Assembly: GCF_023243115.1 (NCBI RefSeq)
Contig: NZ_CP085081.1
Location: forward strand, 4,490,001 to 4,554,000
Source of the DNA: Sediminicoccus sp. KRV36
Lineage (GTDB): Bacteria; Pseudomonadota; Alphaproteobacteria; Acetobacterales; Acetobacteraceae
Length of the DNA stretch: 64,000 nucleotides
Direction of reading: 5' to 3'
Position 1 is the stretch's first letter; each line of letters starts with the position of its first letter. Below are positions 8,686 through 17,836 of this stretch, piece by piece. The position numbers were made by a program, and so were the translations under genes. Below the pieces are notes generated by a model that was not told the DNA's origin, made no database searches, and was given only the letters and a program-made list of their open reading frames with translations.

Positions 8686-9431
8686 GCCGCGAGGCTTTCA
8701 CGGGCCCGCGCCACCAGTTCGGCGGCCGCCGCCCGGCGATAATCCGCCGTGCCGCGCACATCATCCATGGGTGTCAGCGCGCCCTCACCCCACAGGCGCG
8801 CCACTTCCGAGCAGGAGCCGATGGCGATGCGCCCCTCGGCATTGGCGGCGACCATGACGATGGAAATCACCAGATGCGCCCGCGCCCCCAGCTTGAGAAA
8901 CACGGAACGCCATGCGGCCCGCGCCATGGGCACATGCAGCGCGACCAGCAGCTCATCAGGCGCGCGCGCCGTGCGGCGATTGCCCAAGATGAATTCCGCC
9001 AGTTTCAGGCGACGGCGGCCGCGCTGGCTGGCCAATTCCACCTCCGCATCGAGCACCAGCAGGGGCGGCACGCCATCCGCCGCTGGCGAGGCGTTGCAGA
9101 GGTTGCCGCCAATGGTCCCGCGTGCCTGCACCTGGCGCCCGCCCACCTGGCGTGCCGCTTCCCGCAGCGCGTCAAAGCCGGGCGGCAGATCCGCATCGCG
9201 CAGGCTGGCCCAGCTGGTGGCGGCGCCGATGCGCCAGGAATCCGGCGCGCGGGTGATGCCGCGCAGCTCTGGAATGGCCGTGATGTCCAGCTGATCAGCC
9301 TGCTCCGGATTGCCCCAGGCCGCCCGATGCGCGCGGGCCGGAAAGAGATCAGTCCCACCCGCCATCACCTGCCAGGGGCCTTGCGCCAGCGCTTCCAACG
9401 CAGCGGACAACTCATGCGGCCTTCGATACAA
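8682..9431 (-). CDS. FAD-binding subunit of molybdenum hydroxylase (CoxM/CutM type)
   Basis: About 249 residues of the xanthine dehydrogenase FAD-binding family (PF00941 plus the CO_deh C-terminal domain). FAD-contact motifs AGGTDLFPAR (near residue 30) and RGTIGGNLCNASPAAD (near 100-115) are present. The subunit would carry electrons from the FeS/Mo subunit at 6034-8685 to an acceptor. I choose the TTG at 9431 because GGAGGGA lies 7-8 bases upstream and translation then begins YRRPHELSAALEAL, as usual for the family; an in-frame TTG at 9446 would lie on top of the ribosome site. It is the first gene of the leftward operon. Confidence 0.88.
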   Translation of the reverse strand: MYRRPHELSAALEALAQGPWQVMAGGTDLFPARAHRAAWGNPEQADQLDITAIPELRGITRAPDSWRIGAATSWASLRDADLPPGFDALREAARQVGGRQVQARGTIGGNLCNASPAADGVPPLLVLDAEVELASQRGRRRLKLAEFILGNRRTARAPDELLVALHVPMARAAWRSVFLKLGARAHLVISIVMVAANAEGRIAIGSCSEVARLWGEGALTPMDDVRGTADYRRAAAAELVARARESLAA

Positions 9432-9514
9432 ACCCAATCCCTCCAACGCGATGGCCCCTTGGCGCGGCGCTCCATCGGCACGTAACCTGTCGTGGCAGCT
9501 TAAGGGGATCGGGC

Positions 9515-10669
9515 ATGGCGCGCATACTGGTGAAGGGGCTTGGCCTCATCTTTTCGGGCGATTTCGCGGCACCGCGTCTCGATGCGGAAGCGATCCTGAT
9601 CGAGGGCGGAAGGATCGTCGGCATCGGAGCGGCGAAGGATTTCGAGGCCGAGACGGTGTTCGACGCCCAGGGCTGCGCCGTCATGCCTGGGCTGATCGAC
9701 AATCACGTCCACCCGGCCTTCGGCGACTGGACGCCGCGGCAAAACCAGCTCGGCTTCATCGAGGCCATGGTGCATGGCGGCACGACAACGCTGATCAGCG
9801 CGGGTGAGGTGCATCTGCCCGGCCGCCCCAAGGATGCGGTGGGGGTGAAGGCGCTGGCCATCGCCGCCCAGCGCTGCTTCTCGGCGTTTCGCCCGATGGG
9901 CGCACGCGTCATCGCCGGCGCGCCGGTGCCCGAACGTGGCTTCACCGAGGCCGATTACCAGGAGATGGCGGCCGGCGGTGTCACGCTGCTGGGCGAAATC
10001 GGCCTCGGCACCCTCAAGGAAGCCGATGAGGTGGTGGAGACCATGGGCTGGGCGCGCAAGGCCGGGCTGAATGCCATGATCCATTGCGGCGGGCCTTCCA
10101 TTGCAGGCTCCAACCTGATGCAGGCCGAGGTGGTGATCGCCGCCGATGCGGATATCGTGGCGCATATCAATGGCGGCCCGACTTCGCTGCCCGCCGCCGA
10201 ACTCACCAAGGTGATCGCCGGCACCCATCGCGCCATCGAGATCGTGCACAATGGCAATCCGCGCAACGCCATCCATGCGCTGAAGGTGCTGACCGAGATG
10301 GGCCGGCTGGACCGGCTGGTGATCGGCACCGACAGCCCCGCCGGCTCCGGCGTGCAGCCCTTGGGCGTGATGCGCACCATCTCGCTGCTCTGTTCGCTGG
10401 GCGGGCTGGATCCGGCCATCGCCATCGCGGCGGCGGGGGGCAATACGGCGCGCTGGCGCAACATCCAGGCCGGCGTGATCAAGCTGGGGGCGGCGGCGGA
10501 TCTGGTGTTCCTGGACGCGCCCATCGGCGGCGCCGGCCGCGATGCGAGCGAGGCCTTCACCTATGGCGAATTGCCCGGCATCGGCATGGTGATGGTGGAT
10601 GGCGAGGTGAAGACCATGCGCAGCCGCAACACCCCGCCCGCGGCCCGCATTCCGGTGGTTCTGTCATGA
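9515..10669 (+). CDS. ena: Enamidase (amidohydrolase superfamily)
   Basis: A 384-residue cyclic amidohydrolase very similar by recall to Eubacterium barkeri enamidase, which opens 1,4,5,6-tetrahydro-6-oxonicotinate to 2-formylglutarate. Shared landmarks are SGDFAAPRLDAEAI at the N-terminus, the metal motif HVH (H64, H66), GGTTTLISAGEVHLPGRPKD, GEIGLGTLKEADEV, HINGGPTSLPAAEL, the metal-binding GTDSPAGSG segment, and the terminal KTMRSRNTPPAAR. The start follows AAGGGGATCGGGC. It heads the rightward operon, divergent from the hydroxylase FAD gene across a gap of about 80 bp, and overlaps the next gene by ATGA. Dihydropyrimidinase-like alternatives are less likely given the specific motifs and neighbours. 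Confidence 0.88.
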   Translation: MARILVKGLGLIFSGDFAAPRLDAEAILIEGGRIVGIGAAKDFEAETVFDAQGCAVMPGLIDNHVHPAFGDWTPRQNQLGFIEAMVHGGTTTLISAGEVHLPGRPKDAVGVKALAIAAQRCFSAFRPMGARVIAGAPVPERGFTEADYQEMAAGGVTLLGEIGLGTLKEADEVVETMGWARKAGLNAMIHCGGPSIAGSNLMQAEVVIAADADIVAHINGGPTSLPAAELTKVIAGTHRAIEIVHNGNPRNAIHALKVLTEMGRLDRLVIGTDSPAGSGVQPLGVMRTISLLCSLGGLDPAIAIAAAGGNTARWRNIQAGVIKLGAAADLVFLDAPIGGAGRDASEAFTYGELPGIGMVMVDGEVKTMRSRNTPPAARIPVVLS

Positions 10670-11244
10670 TCATCCGCAAGATATTCACGAGCGTCGAGGA
10701 AACGCGCCTGGAGATGGGGCGCGAGGTCTCACCCCCCATCCGCCGCGCCATCGCGGCCATGGTGCTGAAGAACCCCTTCGCCGGCCGCTATGTGGAAGAC
10801 CTCTCGGAGCTGATCGAGGCCAGTGTGCCGCTCGGCGCCGAACTCGCCGCGCGCGCCATCGCGGCCCTCGGCATCCCCGGTGACCAGGTGCACAGCTTCG
10901 GCAAGGCGGCCATCGTGGGCGAGGATGGCGAGCTGGAACACGCCGCCGCCCTGCTGCATCCCAAGATGGGGGCGCCCGTTCGCGCGGCACTCGGCAAGGG
11001 GCCGGCGCTGATTCCTTCGGCCAAGAAGCGCGGCGGGCCGGGCACGCCGATTGACATCCCCCTCGGCCACAAGGATGCCGCCTTCGTGCGCAGCCATTTC
11101 GACGCCATCGAGGCGCGGCTCACCGATGCGCCGATGCGCGATGAAATCCTGCTCTGCCTGGCGCTGACCACGGGAGGGCGGCCACTGCCGCGCGTCGGCG
11201 GGCTGACGACGGGCGAGATCATCGGCCAGGATGGCTTGCGATAA
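10666..11244 (+). CDS. Amino acid synthesis (AA_synth, PF06684) family protein
   Basis: A 192-residue protein of the AA_synth family, named historically and without an established reaction. Family motifs visible are IRKIFTSVEETRLEMGR at the start, NPFAGRYVEDLSELI, FGKAAIVGEDGELEHAAALL, LIPSAKKRGGPGTPIDIPLG and the C-terminal GGRPLPRVGGLT. The start ATG overlaps the enamidase stop (ATGA), so the two are translationally coupled. A role close to the enamidase step, such as handling the ring-opened product or an alternative hydrolytic step, is inference from coupling only. A longer open frame exists upstream in the same frame but antiparallels enamidase coding and is not used. Confidence 0.85.
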   Translation: MIIRKIFTSVEETRLEMGREVSPPIRRAIAAMVLKNPFAGRYVEDLSELIEASVPLGAELAARAIAALGIPGDQVHSFGKAAIVGEDGELEHAAALLHPKMGAPVRAALGKGPALIPSAKKRGGPGTPIDIPLGHKDAAFVRSHFDAIEARLTDAPMRDEILLCLALTTGGRPLPRVGGLTTGEIIGQDGLR

Positions 11245-11272
11245 TCTGATGAAACTTCGGTAGGCGTCACTT

Positions 11273-12643
11273 ATGCTGCACTGCATGCATGACGCCATCC
11301 GCTTCACCCTGAACCAGATTCCGCGCGAATTGCCGCGCGAAACCTTGCCCACCCAGACCTTGCTCGACTGGCTGCGCGCGCAAGGCATGACCGGCACCAA
11401 GGAAGGCTGCGCCGAGGGCGATTGCGGCGCGTGCACCGTGGTGCTGGAAGCTGCCGATAGCGCCCGCACGCCCATCAATGCCTGCCTTTGCACGTTGGGC
11501 CAGTTGCATGGCCGCGCCATCCGCACCGTCGAGGGGCTGGGGCCCGATCACCCCATCCCGCGCGCCATGGCCGCGGCGGATGCGACACAATGCGGCTTCT
11601 GCACGCCGGGCATCGTGATGTCCGCCTGGGCGCAAGCAAGCGAGGGCGGCGAGGCGCATGAGGCGCTGGCCGGCAACCTTTGCCGCTGCACCGGATATCG
11701 ACCGATCCTCGATGCCATGGCGAGCCTTGCGGAAGAGGAGGCCGTGCCGCCCGCCCTGCCGCAAAGCTCCAGCGCAAGCTTCGGAGGCTTTCACCTGCCG
11801 GCGAGCCTGGCCGAGGCGCTGGCCCTGCGCGCGGCCCTTCCCGCCGCCTGGCTGCTGATGGGCGGCACCGATCTGGGCCTGCGCTTCGCCGAGCATCGCG
11901 AGCATCCGGCCGAGGTCATCTGCCTGCTGAGCGTGACGGAGATGCAGGGCATCACGCGCAGTGCAACGGGGCTCAGCATCGGCGCCGCCGCCCCCTATGC
12001 GGAACTCCTGGCGGCCTGCCGCGCCGATGTGGATTTCGCGCCGCTTGCACCCTATCTGGCGCGGCTCGGCTCGCGACAGATCCGGGGCCTGGGTACGGTG
12101 GCCGGCAATCTTGGCACCGCCTCCCCCATCGGCGACGCGCTGCCCATCCTGCTCGCGCTGGACGCCGAGGTGGAGCTGGCCGCACCGCGCGCCATACGGC
12201 GCCTGAAGGTGGAGGATTTCATCACCGGCTATCGCCGCAACGCGCTCCAGCCGGACGAACTGATCCTGGCCATCCATCTGCCACGCCCACCCGCCGGCGC
12301 GCTGCTGGCGGCGGAGAAACTCTCGCGGCGGCATGACCAGGATATCAGCGCCGTCTCCCTGGTCGCCTGCCTGAGCTTGCGCGATGGCGTGGTGCAGGAC
12401 GCGCGCCTCGCCTTCGGCGGCATGGCGGCCAGGGCCGAGCGCGCGCCTGCGGCCGAGGCTGCGCTGAAGGGCCGCACCCTGGATGACGCCGCAATGCGCG
12501 CGGCCGGTGCCGCGCTGCATTTCACGCCGATGAGCGATGCGCGCGCCAGCGCCGAGTATCGCCTGGAAGCGGCACGCGGATTGCTGCGCCGCGTGGCACT
12601 GCGCCACACCCATCCGCATCTCGCCGCCGAAGTGCATGCGTGA
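11273..12643 (+). CDS. xdhA: Xanthine dehydrogenase-type FeS/FAD small subunit (XdhA-like)
   Basis: A 456-residue protein with two [2Fe-2S] domains (CAEGDCGAC near residue 48 and CGFCTPG...CRCTGY near 100-145) followed by the FAD-binding domain (LLMGGTDLGLRF near 200, GLGTVAGNLGTASP near 280) and the CO_deh flavoprotein C-terminus. This is the XdhA architecture, unlike the fused FeS/Mo enzyme to the left. Its stop overlaps the start of the Mo subunit (ATGATGG). The start is uncertain: ATG at 11273 or 11285, neither with a strong ribosome site. Canonical xanthine oxidation is possible, but its position behind enamidase suggests another N-heterocycle. Confidence 0.88.
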   Translation: MLHCMHDAIRFTLNQIPRELPRETLPTQTLLDWLRAQGMTGTKEGCAEGDCGACTVVLEAADSARTPINACLCTLGQLHGRAIRTVEGLGPDHPIPRAMAAADATQCGFCTPGIVMSAWAQASEGGEAHEALAGNLCRCTGYRPILDAMASLAEEEAVPPALPQSSSASFGGFHLPASLAEALALRAALPAAWLLMGGTDLGLRFAEHREHPAEVICLLSVTEMQGITRSATGLSIGAAAPYAELLAACRADVDFAPLAPYLARLGSRQIRGLGTVAGNLGTASPIGDALPILLALDAEVELAAPRAIRRLKVEDFITGYRRNALQPDELILAIHLPRPPAGALLAAEKLSRRHDQDISAVSLVACLSLRDGVVQDARLAFGGMAARAERAPAAEAALKGRTLDDAAMRAAGAALHFTPMSDARASAEYRLEAARGLLRRVALRHTHPHLAAEVHA

Positions 12644-14928
12644 TGGATGACGCAACACCCAGGCTGCGCTTTGCCGGCCAGGCGATGCGCCATGACAGCG
12701 CGCTGAAACACGCCACGGGCGAGGCGCGCTTCCTAGATGACCTGCCCGAGCCCGCCGGCACGCTGCATGCGGCCCTGGCACTCTCGCCCGTCGCGCATGG
12801 GCATTTGCTGGGGTTGGAGACCGCGGCCGCGGCGGCCATGCCGGGCGTGGTGCGGATCATCACCGCCCGCGATATTCCGGGCGAGAATGACATCGCACCC
12901 ATTGGCAGCGGCGAGCCGATGCTGGCCGAAAACCTTGTGGAGCATCACGGCCAGGCCATCGCGCTCGTGGTGGCACGGACGCGCGATGCGGCACTTCGCG
13001 CCGCCGCCGCCATCACACCGCGCATCGCGATGCTGCCGCCCATCCTCAGCATCGAGGAGGGCCTGGCCCGCGAGGCCTGGATCATCCCGCCGCAGATCAT
13101 CCGCGAGGGCGATGCCGCCGCCGCATTGGCCCGGGCGCCCCATGCGCTGCGTGGCGAATTCCAGGCCGGCGGGCAGGAGCATTTCTACCTGGAAGGCCAG
13201 ATCACGCTCGCCATTCCAGGCGAGGATGGCGAGATGCTGGTGCATGCCTCCACCCAGCACCCGACGGAGGGGCAGCATGTCATCGCCCGCGTGCTGGGCG
13301 TGCCCTATCACCGCGTCACCGTGCAATGCCGCCGCATGGGCGGCGCCTTTGGCGGCAAGGAAAGCAATGCGAGCTGGGTGGCCGCCGCAGCTGCCGCCGC
13401 GGCCGCGCTGACTGGCCAACCGGTGAAGCTGCGCCTGCCACGCTGCGCCGACATGGCGGCGACGGGCAAGCGGCATCCGTTTCTCTATCGCTGGCACGTC
13501 GGCTTCGATTCCGACGGCAAGCTCCTGGCTCTCGATGCCCTGCTGGCCGGCGATGGCGGGCATAGCCTCGACATGTCAGGCGGCGTGGTGTTCCGGGCCG
13601 TCACCCACGCGCTGAATTGCTACGCCGTGCCGGATGTGACGATCACGGCCTGCGCGGTGAAGACCAACCACGTCAGCAACACGGCATTTCGCGGCTTTGG
13701 CGGGCCACAGGGCGCATTGCTGATGGAGGAGGTGCTCCATGCCATCGCGCGGCATCTGGACCGCGACGTCGAGGATCTGCGTGCGATCAATATCGCCGCA
13801 CGCACACCCTATGGGCAAGCGCTGGAACCGGAGCTGACGCGGCGGGTCTGGGCGGAGGCCAGGCGCGATGCGGGATGGGCCGAAAAGCAGGCCGAGATCG
13901 CCGCCTTCAACGCCGCGCACCCGACGCTGCGCCGCGGGCTTGGCAGCTTCGTCTGCGCCTTCGGCATCAGCTTCGGCATTCCGCATCTGAACCAGGCCGG
14001 GGCGCTGGTGCATATCTATACCGATGGCTCGATCCGCCTCGCGCATGGCGGCACCGAGATGGGGCAGGGCCTATTCATCAAGGTGGCGCAGGTGGTGGCC
14101 GAGGTGTTCTCCGTACCCGTCGGCCAGGTCGGCATCAGCGCGACGACGACGGCGGAAATCCCCAATACCAGTGCCACCGCCGCCAGCACCGGCAGCGACC
14201 TCAATGGCTGGGCCGCCCATGCGGCGGCCACCACGCTGCGCGAACGCATGGCCAGCGTCGCCGCCGCACATTTCGGCTGCGCGGCCGAGGAGGTCATCTT
14301 TGAAAATGGCTCGGTCTTTCCGGCGCGGCCGGGCAGCAATGAGCGGCTGGGCTTCGGGGACCTCGCCAAGCTTTGCTGGAAGGCCCGCGTCAGCCTCTCC
14401 GCCACCGGCTTCTACAAGACGCCCGATATCCATTGGGACGCGCAGGCGATGCGCGGCGCGCCCTTCTTCTATTTCAGCTACGGCGCCGCGGTGGCCGAGG
14501 TGATCCTGGATACGCTGACCGGCGAGCATCGCTGCCTTTCGGCGCATCTCGTGCAGGATTGCGGGCGCAGCCTGAACCCAGCGATTGACCTCGGTCAGAT
14601 CGAAGGCGCCTTCGTGCAGGGGCTGGGCTGGCTGACCAGCGAGGAGCTGTTCTGGGATGCGGAGGGGCGCCAGTGCAATCTTGGCCCCTCCACCTACAAG
14701 ATCCCGGGCTCGCGCGATGTGCCGCCGGTCTTCAGCACCCGCCTCCTGGAAGGCGCGCCCAACCGGGCCGCGACCATCTTCCGCAGCAAGGCGGTGGGCG
14801 AGCCGCCGCTGCTGCTGGCGACCGCGGTGGTCAACGCACTGCGTGCCGCGGCAGGGGTTGCGCATCTGGATTTGCCAGCCACGCCCGAGCGGCTTCTGCT
14901 TAATTTGAGGGCACAAAAAACCGCTTGA
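12640..14928 (+). CDS. xdhB: Xanthine dehydrogenase-type molybdopterin subunit (XdhB-like)
   Basis: A 762-residue molybdopterin subunit matching the XdhB family along its length: QEHFYLEGQ, RRMGGAFGGKE (near 235), NTAFRGFGGPQG with the substrate-contacting Arg (near 350), GGTEMGQGL, NTSATAASTGSDLNG, FYKTPDIHWD, and KAVGEPPLLLA with the catalytic Glu near residue 725. It would pair with the gene just upstream to form an alpha-beta hydroxylase. No xdhC chaperone or guanine deaminase accompanies it, which weakens a purine-only role. The gap to the ABC ATPase gene downstream is only about 95 bp, so uptake genes may be cotranscribed. Confidence 0.9.
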   Translation: MMDDATPRLRFAGQAMRHDSALKHATGEARFLDDLPEPAGTLHAALALSPVAHGHLLGLETAAAAAMPGVVRIITARDIPGENDIAPIGSGEPMLAENLVEHHGQAIALVVARTRDAALRAAAAITPRIAMLPPILSIEEGLAREAWIIPPQIIREGDAAAALARAPHALRGEFQAGGQEHFYLEGQITLAIPGEDGEMLVHASTQHPTEGQHVIARVLGVPYHRVTVQCRRMGGAFGGKESNASWVAAAAAAAAALTGQPVKLRLPRCADMAATGKRHPFLYRWHVGFDSDGKLLALDALLAGDGGHSLDMSGGVVFRAVTHALNCYAVPDVTITACAVKTNHVSNTAFRGFGGPQGALLMEEVLHAIARHLDRDVEDLRAINIAARTPYGQALEPELTRRVWAEARRDAGWAEKQAEIAAFNAAHPTLRRGLGSFVCAFGISFGIPHLNQAGALVHIYTDGSIRLAHGGTEMGQGLFIKVAQVVAEVFSVPVGQVGISATTTAEIPNTSATAASTGSDLNGWAAHAAATTLRERMASVAAAHFGCAAEEVIFENGSVFPARPGSNERLGFGDLAKLCWKARVSLSATGFYKTPDIHWDAQAMRGAPFFYFSYGAAVAEVILDTLTGEHRCLSAHLVQDCGRSLNPAIDLGQIEGAFVQGLGWLTSEELFWDAEGRQCNLGPSTYKIPGSRDVPPVFSTRLLEGAPNRAATIFRSKAVGEPPLLLATAVVNALRAAAGVAHLDLPATPERLLLNLRAQKTA

Positions 14929-15022
14929 TGAAAGGCGCTTGCAAGCCAGTCACAGCCTCGCCATACAGGCGGTAAGGCTGCCCGGAAATGTGGCAAGCCA
15001 AGAGATAAGGGGACAGGTCCGA

Positions 15023-15800
15023 GTGAGCGATACGATCCTTGAAACGGAAGGCCTGACGAAGGAGTTCCGCGGCTTTCTCGCGGTGCAGGGCGTCAACCTC
15101 CGGGTCCGGCGCGGCACGATCCACGGGCTGATCGGCCCGAATGGCGCGGGCAAGACCACCTGCTTCAACCTGCTCACCAAATTCCTGATCCCGACACGCG
15201 GCAAGATCACCTATGACGGGCGCGACATCACCAACATGAAGCCGGCCGAAGTGGCCCGGCTAGGACTTGTCCGGTCGTTTCAGATTTCCGCCGTCTTTCC
15301 GAACCTGACCGTGCTGGAGAATGTCCGCCTTGCGCTGCAACGCGCGCGCGGCAACAGCTTCGATTTCTGGCGCTCCGATTCCATTCTCAAGCAATTTGAC
15401 GGCCGCGGGCGGGAATTGCTCGAGGATGTGGGCCTCACCGAATATGCCGAGGTCCAGGCGGGATCGCTGCCTTACGGCCGCAAGCGCGCGCTGGAAATCG
15501 CCACCACCCTCGCCCTGGAACCTACCATGATGCTGCTGGACGAGCCCACGGCCGGCATGACGCATGAGGATGTGGACCGCATCGTGGCACTGGTGAAGCG
15601 CGTTTCCAAGGGCCGCACCGTGCTGCTGGTGGAACACAATCTCAAGGTCGTCGAAGGGCTTTGCGACACCATCACCGTCCTCGCCCGGGGCGAGGTTCTG
15701 GCCGAGGGAGACTACATGGCCGTCAGCCGAAATCCCGATGTGCAGGCCGCCTATCTCGGCACCGATCCCGCCTCGGTTGGCGTGCCGGAGAGCGCCATCC

Positions 15801-15808
<8 letters not shown>
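15023..15808 (+). CDS. LIV-type ABC transporter ATPase (LivG-like)
   Basis: A 261-residue ATP-binding subunit of a branched-chain-amino-acid-type importer. It has Walker A GPNGAGKTT, the LivG-specific region DITNMKPAEVARLGLVRSFQ, signature-like LPYGRKRALEIA, Walker B MMLLDEPTAGM and the H-loop LLVEHNL. I prefer the GTG at 15023 (VSDTILETEGLTKEF) preceded by AAGGGGACA, to the in-frame TTG further upstream. Its end overlaps the next ATPase start by 8 bases. The unusual signature (PYGRKRALE in place of LSGGQ) is typical of LivG subfamilies. The imported compound is probably the substrate of the neighbouring catabolic genes. Confidence 0.92.
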
Positions 15809-16505
<697 letters not shown>

Positions 16506-16560
16506 CGTGTCGGGACCACGGGATCGGATGGCCAGGGTATCGAAAGAAAGGTGTGAGATC

Positions 16561-17796
16561 ATGACCGAGAGCACTCGCCGCAGCTTGATGGGCGCGGCGG
16601 CCGCAGCGCCGCTTCTGGCCATGCCGCTTTCCGCCCGGGCGCAGGCCGCCAACACCATCCGGGTTGGCGTGCTGACCGATCTCTCCGGCACCTTCCGCGA
16701 CCTGAACGGGCCGAACACCGTGGCCGCCACGCGGCTTGCCGCGCAGGAATTCGCCGGCCGCGGCTTCAATGTGGAAGTGGTGGTCGCCGACCACCAGAAC
16801 CGCCCCGATGTCGGTGTGAACATCGCCCGCCAATGGTTCGACCGCGAGAATGTGGATGTGGTGACCAGCCTCGCTGCCTCCTCCGTGGCGCTGGCCGTGG
16901 CCGATGTCGCCCGCGAACGCAACAAGGTGGCCATCGCGACCTCGACCGCGACCTCGGACCTGACCGGTCGCGCCTGCAATCCCAATACCATCCACTGGGT
17001 CTATGACACCTACATGCTGGCCAAGACCAGCGGTGGCGCCACGGTGCGCGCAGGCGGCGATACCTGGTTCTTCATGACCGCTGACTACGCCTTCGGCCAT
17101 GCGCTGGAGCGCGATACCTCGGCCTTCGTGCGCGCTGCCGGCGGCCGCGTGGTCGGCAGCGTGCGCACGCCGTTTCCGGGCACGACGGATTTCAGCTCCT
17201 TCCTGCTCCAGGCCCAGGCCAGCCGCGCCAAGGTCATCGGCCTGGCCAATGCCGGGGTGGATACCATCAACTCCATCAAGCAGGCGGCCGAATTCGGCAT
17301 CACCCGGCGCGGCGTAAAGATCGCCTCGCTGCTGCTCTTCATCACCGATGTCCATGCATTGGGGCTGGAAGTGGCGCAGGGCCTGGTCTGCGCGAACACC
17401 TTTTACTGGGACGCGAATGACCAGACCCGCGGATTGACGCGGCGCATCCGCGCCATCGCCGGCGGCGACACGCCGGTGGCGATGAGCCATGCGGGCGACT
17501 ATGCCGGCACGCTGCACTATCTCAAGACGGTCGCCGATATGGGCGTGGCCGCGGCCAAGGCGAGCGGCCGCGCGACGGTCGAACGCATGAAGGCGATGCC
17601 GACGCAGGATGACGCCTTTGGCGCAGGCAGCATCCGCGCCGATGGACGCAAGCTGCATCCGGCCTTCCTCTATGAGGTGAAGTCGCCGGCCGAAAGCCGC
17701 CACCAGCATGACTACTATAAGCTCTTGCAGACCTCGACGGCGGAGGAGGCTTTCCGCCCCCTCGCCGAGGGCGGCTGCAGCCTGATCCGCCCCTGA
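16561..17796 (+). CDS. Periplasmic substrate-binding protein 1 of LIV-type importer
   Basis: A 411-residue type I periplasmic binding protein (Peripla_BP_6 class). The N-terminus RRSLMGAAAAAPLLAMPLSA ending ARAQA is a Tat-type signal peptide with predicted cleavage after AQA near residue 26. The mature part starts ANTIRVGVLTDLSGTFRDLN, the ligand-lobe entry of LivK-like proteins, and contains HQNRPDVGVN and YAFGHALERD, stretches shared by all four binding proteins here. AAAGGTGTGAGATC precedes the ATG. It is the most divergent member in the DANDQTRGL region and lacks the NDQSG element of the others, suggesting a different ligand range. Confidence 0.92.
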   Translation: MTESTRRSLMGAAAAAPLLAMPLSARAQAANTIRVGVLTDLSGTFRDLNGPNTVAATRLAAQEFAGRGFNVEVVVADHQNRPDVGVNIARQWFDRENVDVVTSLAASSVALAVADVARERNKVAIATSTATSDLTGRACNPNTIHWVYDTYMLAKTSGGATVRAGGDTWFFMTADYAFGHALERDTSAFVRAAGGRVVGSVRTPFPGTTDFSSFLLQAQASRAKVIGLANAGVDTINSIKQAAEFGITRRGVKIASLLLFITDVHALGLEVAQGLVCANTFYWDANDQTRGLTRRIRAIAGGDTPVAMSHAGDYAGTLHYLKTVADMGVAAAKASGRATVERMKAMPTQDDAFGAGSIRADGRKLHPAFLYEVKSPAESRHQHDYYKLLQTSTAEEAFRPLAEGGCSLIRP

Positions 17797-17836
17797 TCCC
17801 CCCACCGCCTCACTTCACTGAGCAGGACCGCAAAAC

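Noticed and set aside
10084..10665. Upstream extension of the AA_synth gene
   Set aside because: This part lies in another frame of the enamidase gene; the family N-terminus MIIRKIFTSVEET starts at 10666 with an ATGA overlap.
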